The translations under genes were made by a program, and so were the position numbers. From Candidatus Electrothrix aarhusensis (GTDB lineage Bacteria; Desulfobacterota; Desulfobulbia; Desulfobulbales; Desulfobulbaceae), in assembly GCA_004028505.1 (NCBI GenBank), contig MTKO01000070.1:1-64000 (forward strand): a stretch of 64,000 bases of DNA, in the 5' to 3' direction. The notes beneath the pieces are model-generated. The model searched no databases and was not told the origin of the DNA. It saw only the letters and a program-made list of their open reading frames with translations. Below, one piece after another: positions 17,339 to 25,906 of this stretch; position 1 is the stretch's first letter; each line of letters begins with the position of its first letter.

Positions 17339-18817
17339 AACTATTACGAAAGGTTATGGTAACTCATCCCAACCTTATAAAACAAAGGGAAATTCATGAA
17401 TTGCCTCTACTTCTTATCCTATTCCTTATCGTTTGCAGTACTCCTGTCCAAGCCAGTGGGCATGATGATAATCAGCCTTTACAGCGCGATGATTTTGCCT
17501 ACGGCATGGATCTGACAATCAGCGGTACTCATGCCATTTACGGTCTGACCGTCCCGGCAGCAATCTATCAGGGCTGCACCACATCCAATCTCGGGGACCT
17601 GCGGGTTTTTAACGCCAATCATGCCGTGCCCCATCTCCTTCGGTCTCCGGTCAGTAAGGAAAAAAAAACGCCCGGCTCAGATTCTGCCCTTTTTTCCTCT
17701 GCTCAGCGATACACAGGGCAGTAGCGGCTCTCCTCCTAATCTCCATATCGCCACTAACAGCCAAGGAACCATTATTGATCTTCGCCAGAATGTTTCTGGG
17801 GAGAGCAGCCAGCTGAACCAGACTATTACGGCCTATATTTTCGATACCAGTGGCTTAGACTTAGAAAAGCCTGCGGATTGGTTGGAACTAGCCTGGGAGG
17901 GGCAGGGGGAACAGTTTTCGACCTCAGTGCAACTGGACAGCAGTAATGATTTGAACAACTGGCAGACGCAGGTTGGTTCAGCAACCCTGGCAGAACTTCG
18001 CTTCGGTGGCCATACCCTGCTCCGCAAAAGGATTATCGTCCCCCGAGGTATTCATCAAAAGACCTACCTCCGTCTGTCCTGGCCTGTTGGTAAAGACGGG
18101 GTGAGATTGACTGCGGTTAAGGCTGGATATAATAGAGAAGAGCAAGTTCATCCTCGCACGGCGCTCACGCTGGCTGGTAAAGCCCTGCCTGTTACTGAGC
18201 AAGGGGCAGCGCGATATCTGTATGACAGTAAGGGGTTTTTTCCGGTGGATCAACTCAGGATTCGCCTGCCTGAACAGAATTCTCTGTCCCAGGTCTCTGT
18301 TTTTTCCAAGGCGGATGAAGAGGCTTCCTGGCATCGGCGGGCCTCCTTGCTGGCCTATAGGCTGACCGTTGAAGAGGTTAATATGGAGAGTGAGAACCTC
18401 GCCATCAACCGTACCACTGATCGGTATTGGCTGCTGGAGCTTGCGGACAACAGCGGTATTCACCAGGCTCCGACGCTGGAATTGGGTTGGTTACCCGGTC
18501 AACTGCTCTTTATGGCGCAGGGAGAGAAACCATACACTGTGGCCTACGGACGTGCCGGTTTGGGAGCAGCACGCTCCCAGGTGGATCGGCTTCTCAAGGC
18601 CGTTGATCCGCAGAGCGAAAAAAAATTGGTTGCGTCTGCACAGGCTGGGCCACAGAAGATCCTCGGAGGTGAGGCAAGGCTTGAAACTGCTGAGGAATTG
18701 CCTTGGCGTCGCTGGTTACTCTGGGTGGTCCTTGTCTCGGGGGTGTTGGTTGTCGGAATGATGGCCTTGAAATTGTACAAGGAAATGAACGGGCAGCAGC
18801 CTTCGCAGGGTGCTTAA
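17335..18817 (+). pseudogene. DUF3999 protein, frame-disrupted
   Basis: Starts with an N-terminal hydrophobic segment (LPLLLILFLIVCSTPVQAS) that acts as a signal or anchor, then the DUF3999 beginning YGMDLTISGTHAIYGLTVP and LGDLRVFNANHAVPH. The frame stops at 17724, while the rest of the domain runs in the next frame from about 17670 to 18817, ending with a TM helix (WRRWLLWVVLVSGVLVVGM) and a short cytoplasmic tail. The shift falls at an A9 run (17660-17668) and has the sign of one extra base, the only insertion-type break seen. Repaired, this is a single-pass periplasmic protein of about 494 residues, coupled by ATGA overlap to the DUF2339 gene. Confidence 0.8.
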
Positions 18818-18888
18818 GCATTTTGTGAGGCAGAAAGGGATGCTGTCCTGCTGCTTTGTGTCCTTTTTACAGCGTGTTAATCGGTTGG

Positions 18889-19080
18889 CTAGATTTTATA
18901 TTTTTTGAAAATTTCTTTACGTACAGGGCAGCCGCAAAAAGAATCGCCACCAATCGAATAATGATAATTACAGGGTTCTTTCTTGTTAAATATTACGTAG
19001 AGAGCCGACTCAAGGAGACACTTTTTTACCTCACAAATCTCCTCCCCTTTTTTCTCCAGGCAAGATGTTTTTTTTTGCAT
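18889..19080 (-). CDS. Small cysteine-rich protein, unknown (second of pair)
   Basis: A 63-residue frame whose core ICEVKKCLLESALYVIF, then EPCNYHYSIGGDSFCGCPVR, has five ordered cysteines and looks coding rather than random. It lies just downstream of, and overlaps in another frame, the end of the preceding small gene. A GGGGAGGAG sequence inside its N-terminal part could serve as a ribosome-binding site, in which case the true protein starts later, near ICEV. It could be a metal-binding or redox protein; the family is not recognised. Confidence 0.45.
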   Translation of the reverse strand: MQKKTSCLEKKGEEICEVKKCLLESALYVIFNKKEPCNYHYSIGGDSFCGCPVRKEIFKKYKI

Positions 19081-19379
19081 TTTGCTGCCATACTTTTTGT
19101 TTTATTACTTACTGTGATTTTTATATTTTCTTCTTGATGTTTCTTCAATAAAAATGCTCTTTTTGATGACATGCTTTTTAAATAACAAACTAAATGATAT
19201 TGATATATTGATTTCTTTGTTGTCAATGATAAGCTTTTTATCCAGTTTGTTTTTTTGTTGAAATCTTTTGTTCTTATCTTTCTAAAGGGACAATTTGTTT
19301 TTTTTTGATTGAGGGGGCATGAGTAGATTAATTGAATAATTTTTTTGTCATAATCTTCAGCTTTTTTAAGATGTAACAT
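19026..19379 (-). CDS. Small cysteine-motif protein, unknown (first of pair)
   Basis: Protein of 117 residues from ATG at 19379, supported by a strong AGAAGGAAAG ribosome-binding site. The central part SCPLNQKKTNCPFRKIR, then NWIKSLS and YHLVCYLK, follows a pattern (CPL..CPF..IR...WI..LS....H..C..K) that I associate with small conserved bacterial proteins of unknown function. The C-terminal third is lysine-rich and may be an artefact of a frame slip into the next small gene. Upstream at 19443-19461 lies a perfect 7-5-7 palindrome that could be an operator. A metal-binding role is inference from the cysteines. Confidence 0.55.
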   Translation of the reverse strand: MLHLKKAEDYDKKIIQLIYSCPLNQKKTNCPFRKIRTKDFNKKTNWIKSLSLTTKKSIYQYHLVCYLKSMSSKRAFLLKKHQEENIKITVSNKTKSMAAKCKKKHLAWRKKGRRFVR

Positions 19380-19442
19380 CTTTCCTTCTCCCGCCTTGCT
19401 GTCAATTGAGTTTTTGGACTTATACTGTTTCTTCAAAACTCA

Positions 19443-19461
19443 ATATGATAAATGATCATAT
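19443..19461. promoter_or_regulatory. Candidate operator palindrome upstream of small Cys-rich genes
   Basis: ATATGAT and ATCATAT arms around a five-base AAATG spacer, about 65 bases upstream of the ATG at 19379. It resembles a dimeric repressor site and has some likeness to a Fur box, but the match is loose. Confidence 0.35.
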
Positions 19462-19647
19462 CAACAGATCATAATTGAATACCCACGTCAATCTTTTTCA
19501 TGGAAGAACAGATGATTAACAGGTAATTGATAACGTTATTTATTACGATTAATATTTTTTATTGCGGCAGAGGTGAAAAAATTGCATCCCCCTCTGGGGA
19601 AATGTTTCGATGTTCAGAAGATCGGGGGGCACTGGAGGCGAGGCAAA

Positions 19648-19684
19648 AAGAAATCGGGTCATGCGAGAAGCACGGACCCGGTGA
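19648..19684 (-). terminator. Terminator of the TAXI gene
   Basis: On the minus strand, CGGGTC and GACCCG arms with inner pairing of GTGC/GCAT are followed by ATTTCTTTTT. It sits about 30 bases after the stop at 19715. Confidence 0.6.
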
Positions 19685-19714
19685 GAGGGGGTGATTTTTC
19701 ATCCTGTCGAGTGC

Positions 19715-20698
19715 TTACAGGTTAGCCGAGCTTAACGCTGGCACGGTATCGTCAATACAGTCATTCTTTTTCCAGCCTGATAATTGATCATCTAATCGCA
19801 CATTGCCCCATTTCGAGTGCCCGTTTTTTTTCAGCCAATCAATGTTGGTGTATATAATTTTGCCGATTTCACACACGTTTTTTGTCTTCTGCTGCCTTTC
19901 GTCATGCTCATATCCTGCGAGAACTGCTTTGACGGCGATTGTCGGTACAATAGCGCGTTGCCACGTATAGGTTCTTGCTGGTATACAGGACATGATATAG
20001 GAACCACAAGTAGGTCGATTCATTATTGGGACGAGATGGAGCTTATCAGCAACAGTAATCTGTGAAAAGAGGCTGACTGGATATCCTGAGACATACATCA
20101 TCGCATCTATAGTTTTGGAGCGAAGGGCACTCAGTGCTTGCTCAGCACTTATGTAAACTTTCTCGCCTGGAGTAATTCCTGATTTTTTAAATAAAAGGGA
20201 GGCTGTAATTGCTGTGCCGCTTTTTTCTGGCCCTATTGCAACCTTTTTACCGCTCAGATCCGAGAACTCTCTTATAGACTCACGGGCTAAGACATGCACT
20301 TCTTCATTATAGAGAGGTGTAATCATTGTTATGTTTTTAGCCTTACTCTGTAAGGTATAGTCATTGGATGTTTTGAGATACTCTAAGATGTCTGATTGGA
20401 CTATGCCTATCTGGTTATAGCTGTTTTGGTTAATTTTGATGATATTCTCCAGAGAACCTTTTGATTCCTGTACTTCCAGTCTAACTCCATGTTGTCCCAC
20501 CAAGTTCGAAATATCAGAACCTATTTGAAAGTATGTTCCTTTTTTTCCACCTGTCGTGATGTTCAGTTCAGCTGACTGAACCAAGGAAAAGATGAACAAG
20601 GACATGAGAACTGTAAAGATAGAAGTCGTTGTACAGGCACGAAATGTTGTCATAGCGATTTCCTCGTAGCTTCTTTTGGATATGAGATATAGCTTCAT
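19715..20698 (-). CDS. TAXI-family TRAP transporter solute-binding protein
   Basis: Periplasmic substrate-binding protein of the TAXI type, feeding a tripartite ATP-independent transporter. After a signal peptide (TSIFTVLMSLFIFSLVQSA) the mature part starts LNITTGGKKGTYFQIGSDI, the family signature, followed by GIVQSDILEY, AIGPEKSGTA and DAMMYVSGYP. The usual length is about 320 residues. ATG at 20698 is the first start; ATG at 20653 (MTTFRAC) gives a more typical signal peptide. No membrane subunits (TRAP-4TM12TM) are in the window, so it is an orphan here. A terminator-like hairpin follows at 19648-19684. Confidence 0.85.
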   Translation of the reverse strand: MKLYLISKRSYEEIAMTTFRACTTTSIFTVLMSLFIFSLVQSAELNITTGGKKGTYFQIGSDISNLVGQHGVRLEVQESKGSLENIIKINQNSYNQIGIVQSDILEYLKTSNDYTLQSKAKNITMITPLYNEEVHVLARESIREFSDLSGKKVAIGPEKSGTAITASLLFKKSGITPGEKVYISAEQALSALRSKTIDAMMYVSGYPVSLFSQITVADKLHLVPIMNRPTCGSYIMSCIPARTYTWQRAIVPTIAVKAVLAGYEHDERQQKTKNVCEIGKIIYTNIDWLKKNGHSKWGNVRLDDQLSGWKKNDCIDDTVPALSSANL

Positions 20699-20788
20699 TT
20701 TCTCAACTGGTTAGTCAAATTTTCGCGTTGTTTTTCTCAGGGAATGTGTTTGTAAAGGAGGATATCAGGGGGATTTTATTTTCCTGAT

Positions 20789-20818
20789 TTGTACATTGCT
20801 CCCTCCTTATTATATAAT
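20789..20818 (+). promoter_or_regulatory. Sigma-70-type promoter of a short transcription unit
   Basis: TTGTAC (-35) and TATAAT (-10) separated by 18 bases. The predicted transcript starts near 20825, carries a 23-codon frame at 20930 and ends at the terminator at 21053, about 230 nt in all. Confidence 0.55.
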
Positions 20819-20929
20819 CAAAAGCTGTATAAAAAGTAAACAATCGGTATTTTTTTCTGGATATAAATTTATTTTTATCTGCTTCGAGATAGAAGTGCGT
20901 AAATATAGATAGATAGGAGGTGTGGCGGC

Positions 20930-21001
20930 ATGCGTTGTAAACTTAAAAAAGAAGGTTGGGGAAAAAGAAACCGGGTTACGCGCTGCGCATGTACCCAGTG
21001 A
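20930..21001 (+). CDS. 23-residue basic peptide in its own transcription unit
   Basis: A short frame beginning MRCKLKKEGWGK and ending RNRVTRCACTQ, preceded by a near-consensus TAGGAGGTG ribosome-binding site eight bases before the ATG. It lies between a good promoter (20789-20818) and a strong intrinsic terminator (21019-21053), 17 bases after its stop. Three cysteines and many basic residues could suit a precursor peptide, a leader peptide or a metal-binding micro-protein. No modifying enzyme is adjacent: the neighbours are a TAXI binding protein and a class I methyltransferase about 600 bases on. The same transcript could equally act as a small RNA. No known family was recognised. Confidence 0.5.
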   Translation: MRCKLKKEGWGKRNRVTRCACTQ

Positions 21002-21018
21002 GTTGTTCATAAAAAAAA

Positions 21019-21053
21019 GGGCCGCTAGCATATAAGCTGGCGGCCCTTTTTTT
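21019..21053 (+). terminator. Strong intrinsic terminator
   Basis: 11-bp stem GGGCCGCTAGC/GCTGGCGGCCC with a six-base loop, followed by seven T; an A8 tract precedes it, so it may work in both directions. The right arm and T-run are nearly the same as in the hairpin at 32397-32427. Confidence 0.85.
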
Positions 21054-21370
21054 GTGCCCTGTCAACAGATGGAAACTTTAGAAAATACCCTCTTCATAGG
21101 GTAGGCCGTTGCAACAGTCTATATTTTTTTCTAATCGGAATCAAAAAGTTATATACCCGTTTGCGCGAACCTTCTTTTTAGACCTTAATTCCTCATTGCA
21201 ACTTATACTTTTATACCACTTTTTCTAATTATTTCAAGTACTGCGAACCATGAAAAGGCAAGGTATGCCACATATAATTGAATTTAAACGACTAAAATTC
21301 ACAGAAAACACTTTGTGAAAATGTGAGCTAGAGGTTCGCGCAAAAAGGAAAACAGTGAATCATGTATTCG
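21054..21370. other. AT-rich intergenic stretch
   Basis: About 315 bases with no supportable gene, hairpin or promoter. It separates the short transcription unit from the dispersed repeat at 21375. Confidence 0.3.
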
Positions 21371-21374
21371 CGTT

Positions 21375-21415
21375 GGTATCACAGGCCAAAATCAAACCGC
21401 GCAGTGATGCGGGTT
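21375..21415 (+). repeat. Dispersed repeat, copy 2 (start of a short ORF)
   Basis: Bases 21385-21415 are identical to the inverse complement of 10940-10970, and 21375-21404 match 33033-33062 at most positions. In frame from an ATG at 21362, preceded by AAGGAAA, it reads MYSRWYHRPKSNRAVMRV and runs on to about 54 codons. The copy at 33033 reads RRYHNPKLNRVA, so the shared signal includes YHxPKxNR. Confidence 0.6.
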
Positions 21416-21622
21416 TGCATCTATATCCTGCAATCCAGTAAAACAATCCTTCAAAAGTACTCCGGCACTCCTCATTCCATGCTTAAAACAGAGCATCCGA
21501 AACTTCAAGCACCCCATTTGTAATTTACAATGAGCCATTCGAGGTTTACAATGAGGCGTCTGGAGTTTCCCGTAAGACATTTGAACTCGACAAATAACTA
21601 AGCATTGCGCAGGGAAAAAATT

Positions 21623-22474
21623 ATGTCGGAAGAAAAACAATACAACTGGAATGCAGAAGACTATGCCCGGCATTCCTCTGCGCAGCAGGGGTGGGCCAGA
21701 GAGCTGATCAGTAAACTGGATCTCCAGGGCTATGAAACTGTGTTGGATATCGGTTGCGGTGACGGCAAGATAACCGCAGAAATTGCCGAACACCTGCCGG
21801 ACGGTGAGATCCTCGGCGTGGACAATTCTCCTGGAATGCTGGAGCTGGCCCGCAAAGAATTTCCTTGGGCAAAGTACCCCAATCTTTCCTTTCAACAGCT
21901 GGATGCCAGAAAATTGGCCTGTGAGGCAGAGTTTGACGTCATCTTTTCCAATGCGGCCCTACATTGGTTGCAGGATCATCGGCCCGTGCTTACGGGCATC
22001 AGCAGGGCTTTGAATCTGGGAGGGCGTATTCTTTTGCAGATGGCTGGTAAAGGCAATGCGGCCTCTCTGATCACTGTCCTTGACGAACTCATCGTTGCAG
22101 AAGAATGGCAGCTGTATTTTACAAATTTTACCTTTCCGTATGGTTTCTACGGACCTGAGCTGTATAAAGTTTGGCTGAAGGAAGCAGGGTTACATCCTGA
22201 GCGAGTAGAACTTATTGCCAAGGACACGTCCTATCCTGAGCGGGCCGGATTAGAAGGTTGGTTGCGCACCAGCTGGCTGCCGTATACGGAACGAGTTCCG
22301 GTTGAGCGCAGAGAGGCCTTCATTACACAGATTGTTGACAGATATCTTGCAGAACATCCTGTAGACAGCAAGGGCTCTGTGCATGTGGGCATGGTGCGTC
22401 TTGAGGTTGAAGCCTGTCCGGGAGAAAGCAGGAGGATGTGCCTTATTTCTCAGCCTGATCCAGCAGACGTATAG
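21623..22474 (+). CDS. Class I SAM-dependent methyltransferase (trans-aconitate methyltransferase-like)
   Basis: Rossmann-fold methyltransferase with motif I VLDIGCGDGKIT at about residues 41-52, motif II acidic residue in LGVDNSPGM, and motif IV DVIFSNAALHWL. The 'SNAALHW' block and the overall pattern resemble trans-aconitate and malonyl-ACP (BioC-like) methyltransferases. The substrate is not determined; BioC is possible but no biotin gene is nearby. ATG at 21623 (MSEEKQYNW) is preferred over the upstream in-frame ATG at 21605. The last 20 residues (CPGESRRMCLISQPDPADV) go beyond the usual end. No operon partner is evident. Confidence 0.85.
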   Translation: MSEEKQYNWNAEDYARHSSAQQGWARELISKLDLQGYETVLDIGCGDGKITAEIAEHLPDGEILGVDNSPGMLELARKEFPWAKYPNLSFQQLDARKLACEAEFDVIFSNAALHWLQDHRPVLTGISRALNLGGRILLQMAGKGNAASLITVLDELIVAEEWQLYFTNFTFPYGFYGPELYKVWLKEAGLHPERVELIAKDTSYPERAGLEGWLRTSWLPYTERVPVERREAFITQIVDRYLAEHPVDSKGSVHVGMVRLEVEACPGESRRMCLISQPDPADV

Positions 22475-22576
22475 AGCCCCTGGTAAACCACGCAGGAAAA
22501 CCAGGAAGAGGAAGAGGTCGAACCGGAAAGATACATGCTGAGCATGATCCCTTTGGTCCCTGTACCCCGATATGGG

Positions 22577-23278
22577 CTATTCGTTTTTTTTCTTGATGAC
22601 CTCAATCACCTTCTTCGCCAGCAACGGAAAAACCCCGAGCAGGGCAAAGGAGAACAGCAGTCCTGGAGATAAGATACCGCTTGCAGACTCAATTTTACCG
22701 AGCTGTGTGCCTGCATTGACATAGACCAAGGTTCCAGGAAGCATACCGATCTGGCTGACCAGATAAAAGACCGCTGGGCGAATAGGGGTTAAGCCCATGA
22801 CCAGATTGATGATAAAGAACGGGAAGACAGGAACCAAGCGCAGGGTGAATAGATAAAAGGCCCCGTCCTGCTCAATCCCTTTATTGATAGCGGTGAGTTT
22901 TTCCCCGAATCGCTTCTGAATGGCGTCTTTAAAAAGGAAGCGTGCCCCAAGGAAGGCGAGAGTTGCTCCGATGGTGCTGGCAAAAGAAACGAGCAGGAAG
23001 CCAAGCCAAAGACCGAACAGGGCTCCGCCACCCAAACTCATGATTAAGGCACCGGGCAGAGAAAGGGCCGTGATGAGGATGTAGGTCAATATGTAGCTTG
23101 TAATAGTGAACAAATGGTGCTCAATATAGAAGCTCTGCAAGAGTTGGCGACTGGATTTGAGAAAGGTGAGGCTCAGGTATTGTTGCCCGTCAAAAACAAT
23201 GAAAAGAATCGCGAGGGCTGCTGCAGCGAGTAACAGCGCAATTTTTCCTCGTCCTTTTTTATCCGATGGCTGTTTCAT
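22577..23278 (-). CDS. TVP38/TMEM64-family membrane protein (SNARE-associated/VTT domain)
   Basis: Polytopic inner-membrane protein of the DedA-related VTT superfamily. An N-terminal TM helix follows a basic start (KKGRGKIALLLAAAALAIL). The VTT core has LPGALIMSLGGGALFG, the loop GATLAFLGARFLFKD and the characteristic LRLVPVFPFFIINLVMGLT re-entrant segment. It ends in a basic tail (KKVIEVIKKKNE). Members are linked to lipid or undecaprenyl-phosphate handling. ATG at 23278 is chosen over an upstream start at 23392, which adds non-homologous sequence. It is divergent from the small gene at 23459. Confidence 0.85.
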   Translation of the reverse strand: MKQPSDKKGRGKIALLLAAAALAILFIVFDGQQYLSLTFLKSSRQLLQSFYIEHHLFTITSYILTYILITALSLPGALIMSLGGGALFGLWLGFLLVSFASTIGATLAFLGARFLFKDAIQKRFGEKLTAINKGIEQDGAFYLFTLRLVPVFPFFIINLVMGLTPIRPAVFYLVSQIGMLPGTLVYVNAGTQLGKIESASGILSPGLLFSFALLGVFPLLAKKVIEVIKKKNE

Positions 23279-23458
23279 AATGAGTATCGATGTGAAGATG
23301 ATGGCTGTAGGCTTGTGTAAACTATTATAAGCGAGAAAATATCCTTGTCTCTCCCGTTGTACACTTGACTTTCTCCTGAAAAAGAATAACAAATAAAAAT
23401 TATCCTTCCCACCGGTGACCCGGTACTTTTCATCACTGCCGAAACTTTATAAGAAAAT

Positions 23459-23656
23459 ATGAACTCATCAAACCAAGCCTGGGAGCATTTAGGTGAACTG
23501 ACTGAAGAAGATGCAATGCACGTCCTGACCCGCCTGTTCTCCATGTATGAAGAACAGGAAAAACGTGATCCCGGCAATAAAGCATCCGCTCTTTTTTTTA
23601 GAAACTTGATAACAGCCCTTGGGCAAACCTCAGCATGTAACCTGAACAGACGATAA
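23459..23656 (+). CDS. Small protein coupled to plsY, unknown
   Basis: A 65-residue acidic protein (NQAWEHLGELTEEDAMHVLTR, then FSMYEEQEKRDPGNKAS) predicted to be helical. Its stop overlaps the plsY start by one base (TAATG), so the two are translationally coupled. The LGELTEEDAMHVLTRLF stretch looks like a conserved regulatory or adaptor helix seen upstream of unrelated genes in deltaproteobacteria, but I cannot name the family. No signal peptide, TM helix or catalytic motif is visible. Confidence 0.7.
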   Translation: MNSSNQAWEHLGELTEEDAMHVLTRLFSMYEEQEKRDPGNKASALFFRNLITALGQTSACNLNRR

Positions 23657-24261
23657 TGCATTTTTCCCATTTCTTTTTTATCATAGTGTCCTACCTGATT
23701 GGTGCTATCCCCTTTGGTCTCCTGTTGTCCCGTGGTCGGGGGGTGAATATTCGTGAGCAGGGCAGTAAAAATATCGGTGCCACCAATGTTTCCCGCCTGC
23801 TGGGCAAGAAACTTGGCTTCTTAACCTTTCTCCTTGATTGCGCAAAAGGGTACCTTCCTATATTTCTGGCCGGGTTGCTGCTTGGCGATACGCCAAATCG
23901 TCATGCGGTGATTGCTCTTTGCGGTGCTGCTGCGGTGCTTGGGCATATGTTTCCGATTTATCTTGGCTTTAAAGGGGGGAAGGGAGTGGCTACCGGCCTC
24001 GGCCTTTTTCTCTATTTGGCCCCTAAAGTGGTTCTCATCAGCTTAGCGGTTTTTATCGCAACTGTTGCTGCCACCGGATTTGTCTCCCTCGGCTCTTTGT
24101 TGGCCTCAGTCGTTGTCTTGCCCGGTCTTTATTTTTTCGCAGAACCGACGTGGAAGCTTTTACTCGCTAGTTTTGTCGTTGTTATGATCTGGATCAAGCA
24201 TCATGAGAATATTGGGCGACTGGTGAAAGGGAATGAGAAGAGTTTTAAGAAAAAGAAGTGA
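23656..24261 (+). CDS. plsY: Glycerol-3-phosphate acyltransferase PlsY
   Basis: Inner-membrane enzyme that acylates glycerol-3-phosphate from acyl-phosphate at the start of phospholipid synthesis. Family motifs are present in order: IGAIPFGLLLSR, GSKNIGATNVSRLLGKK and GHMFPIYLGFKGGKGVATG, with a C-terminal HHENIGRLVKGNEK. About five membrane helices and a basic KKKK end. Length 201 is normal. Its start overlaps the preceding small gene's stop. A small stem (GTACTGAA/TTCAGTAC) follows. Confidence 0.95.
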   Translation: MHFSHFFFIIVSYLIGAIPFGLLLSRGRGVNIREQGSKNIGATNVSRLLGKKLGFLTFLLDCAKGYLPIFLAGLLLGDTPNRHAVIALCGAAAVLGHMFPIYLGFKGGKGVATGLGLFLYLAPKVVLISLAVFIATVAATGFVSLGSLLASVVVLPGLYFFAEPTWKLLLASFVVVMIWIKHHENIGRLVKGNEKSFKKKK

Positions 24262-24275
24262 GCCTGTACAATCCT

Positions 24276-24297
24276 GTACTGAAGGGTCATTCAGTAC
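24276..24297. terminator. Weak hairpin between plsY and recO
   Basis: GTACTGAA and TTCAGTAC arms with a six-base loop lie between the convergent plsY and recO genes, followed by a CT-rich tract rather than a clean T-run. Confidence 0.4.
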
Positions 24298-24323
24298 CTC
24301 TCCTCTCCTTTTCTCTTCTCTAT

Positions 24324-25106
24324 TTACTTCTGTTTTCCTGTGATTTTTAGAAGAAAGCTCCATGAGTGGATGTCGCATTGTAAAAGGTACTTGGAGTAGC
24401 TGTATAAAACAGATAGGCATTCAGAGGCGATGTTTTCAGGCATCTGCAAGCGATGCATTTGTTTGATTGTCATGCCTTGTGCTGTTTGAAGGAACTTGAG
24501 ACTTTGCAGTGAAAGGGTAAAGCGTGAGCGGCCTGTATTGCCGCTGCAACGACTGCAAATAAGGGTGCCGTTACTAGGCTGAAGAGTAAAGCTGCTGAGC
24601 CCCCTCTTGTTATCCGGTAAATAGGAGCAGATTGCACAGTGCTCCAGCTTAGGGCGGTAGCCACAGGCATCAAGCAGATGAAGATGAAAGAAAACAACGG
24701 TGGGCAGGGGAGAAGCTCCGTGGTGAAGAGATTCCAGAAGCCAATGGAGTAAGGAGAAGATTCTGCGGTCTGGATCATGTTCCCTGGTAAAACGAAGGAC
24801 GAGTTCACTGGCCAGCATAGCCGTACAATATCGTTGACAATTGGTTCGCAGAGAGAGGAAGGCCTCTTTCAGCTCCGCCTCACTGAGAAAGTGGAGGCGG
24901 TCATGTCTGGCCGGTCGGTAGCTGATATCAAGCAGAGAAAATTCTTCTAGTTTGTTGACAAATCGTTTTTTCGAGCGTTTGGCCCCCTTGGCAATAGCGG
25001 CAAAACGGCCTATGTCCGGGCTGTACAGGGTGATGATTTTGTCCGATTCACCAAAATCAACATTTTTCAGGACAATGCATCCGGTACGGCAATTTTGGTA
25101 CGACAA
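24324..25106 (-). CDS. recO: DNA repair protein RecO
   Basis: RecO promotes RecF-pathway recombination by loading RecA and annealing strands. The N-terminal OB fold reads TGCIVLKNVDFGESDKIITLYS then GAKRSKKRF. The helical part contains the LLDACGYRPKLEHCAIC motif, and a zinc site is made by CAIC and CSRC about 30 residues apart. Length 260 is typical. It lies 11 bases downstream of the RodZ-like gene on the same strand, and the SurA-like gene is upstream in the same direction. Confidence 0.92.
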   Translation of the reverse strand: MSYQNCRTGCIVLKNVDFGESDKIITLYSPDIGRFAAIAKGAKRSKKRFVNKLEEFSLLDISYRPARHDRLHFLSEAELKEAFLSLRTNCQRYCTAMLASELVLRFTREHDPDRRIFSLLHWLLESLHHGASPLPTVVFFHLHLLDACGYRPKLEHCAICSYLPDNKRGLSSFTLQPSNGTLICSRCSGNTGRSRFTLSLQSLKFLQTAQGMTIKQMHRLQMPENIASECLSVLYSYSKYLLQCDIHSWSFLLKITGKQK

Positions 25107-25117
25107 GCCGCTACCAA

Positions 25118-25798
25118 CTACTCAGATGCGGTATCCAGTGTAGCGGTATCGCTGTTTGTTGCTTTAGGCTTGTCTTGCGTTGTCTCAGTAGACTTTGTAA
25201 CTGAAGGTGTTACAGTCTCCTCATGTGTATTTCCGCTGAGGAGCATCTCTGTTTCAGATTTTTCTTCAGGTTTGGTCGCATGAGCTACCGCTGTGCTGAT
25301 CTGATCTCTCTCCGGTTCGAAAAAATACGCAAACGGGTTCCAACCTGTATACCAGCTGAAAACGGCAAGAAAGGTTATAATCAGTAAAAAAAGACTGACG
25401 GCCCAAGTCGCGGAGGAAATATGGGCTGGTTCAGCCAGCTGTTTGGTAGACAACCCCTTCCCCTGATGGTTGAATTGGTTGCTTTCTTTGCTTGTTAAAT
25501 GTTGGGCTCGTTCTTCAAAAAATAACCGTGCCGCCTCCTTCCCGTCGAGATCGAGAAAATTGGCGTAAATAATTATTTGTCCCCGGATGAAGGTGTCTGC
25601 TGGCAGTTCATTATAATTGCCCAGCTCAATGGAGGTCAGGTTGGAAGAAGAAATATTCGTTTCCTGCGATATATCATTGATTGTTAACGATTTTTTCTCG
25701 CGTGCCTGACAGAGAAGTTTACCGATCGGCAGATTTTCGCTTTCTTGATGAGGAGTGTGCTCTTTCAGCGTCTCTTTGATTTCTTGTGAATCACTCAT
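25118..25798 (-). CDS. RodZ-like helix-turn-helix membrane protein
   Basis: N-terminal HTH_25/Xre-like domain (GKLLCQAREKKSLTINDIS, then ELPADTFIRGQIIIYANFL) followed by a basic linker, one TM helix (WAVSLFLLIITFLAVFSWY) and a threonine/serine-rich C-terminal tail. This order is typical of RodZ, which links MreB to the envelope, and of related cytoskeletal adaptor proteins. The C-terminal DUF4115 beta domain of true RodZ is not recognisable, so the name is avoided. The start at 25798 (MSDSQEIKET) is preferred; ATGs at 25813 and 25858 are in frame. Confidence 0.8.
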   Translation of the reverse strand: MSDSQEIKETLKEHTPHQESENLPIGKLLCQAREKKSLTINDISQETNISSSNLTSIELGNYNELPADTFIRGQIIIYANFLDLDGKEAARLFFEERAQHLTSKESNQFNHQGKGLSTKQLAEPAHISSATWAVSLFLLIITFLAVFSWYTGWNPFAYFFEPERDQISTAVAHATKPEEKSETEMLLSGNTHEETVTPSVTKSTETTQDKPKATNSDTATLDTASE

Positions 25799-25906
25799 TT
25801 TTTGTTTGGTCATTAACTGTTTGTCATTTAAAGTTATTGGATTTTTCGTATATTGCATGCAGGGTGGAAAGAGCAGTGGCTGTCAACCCTATGATTTTTA
25901 AGGAGA

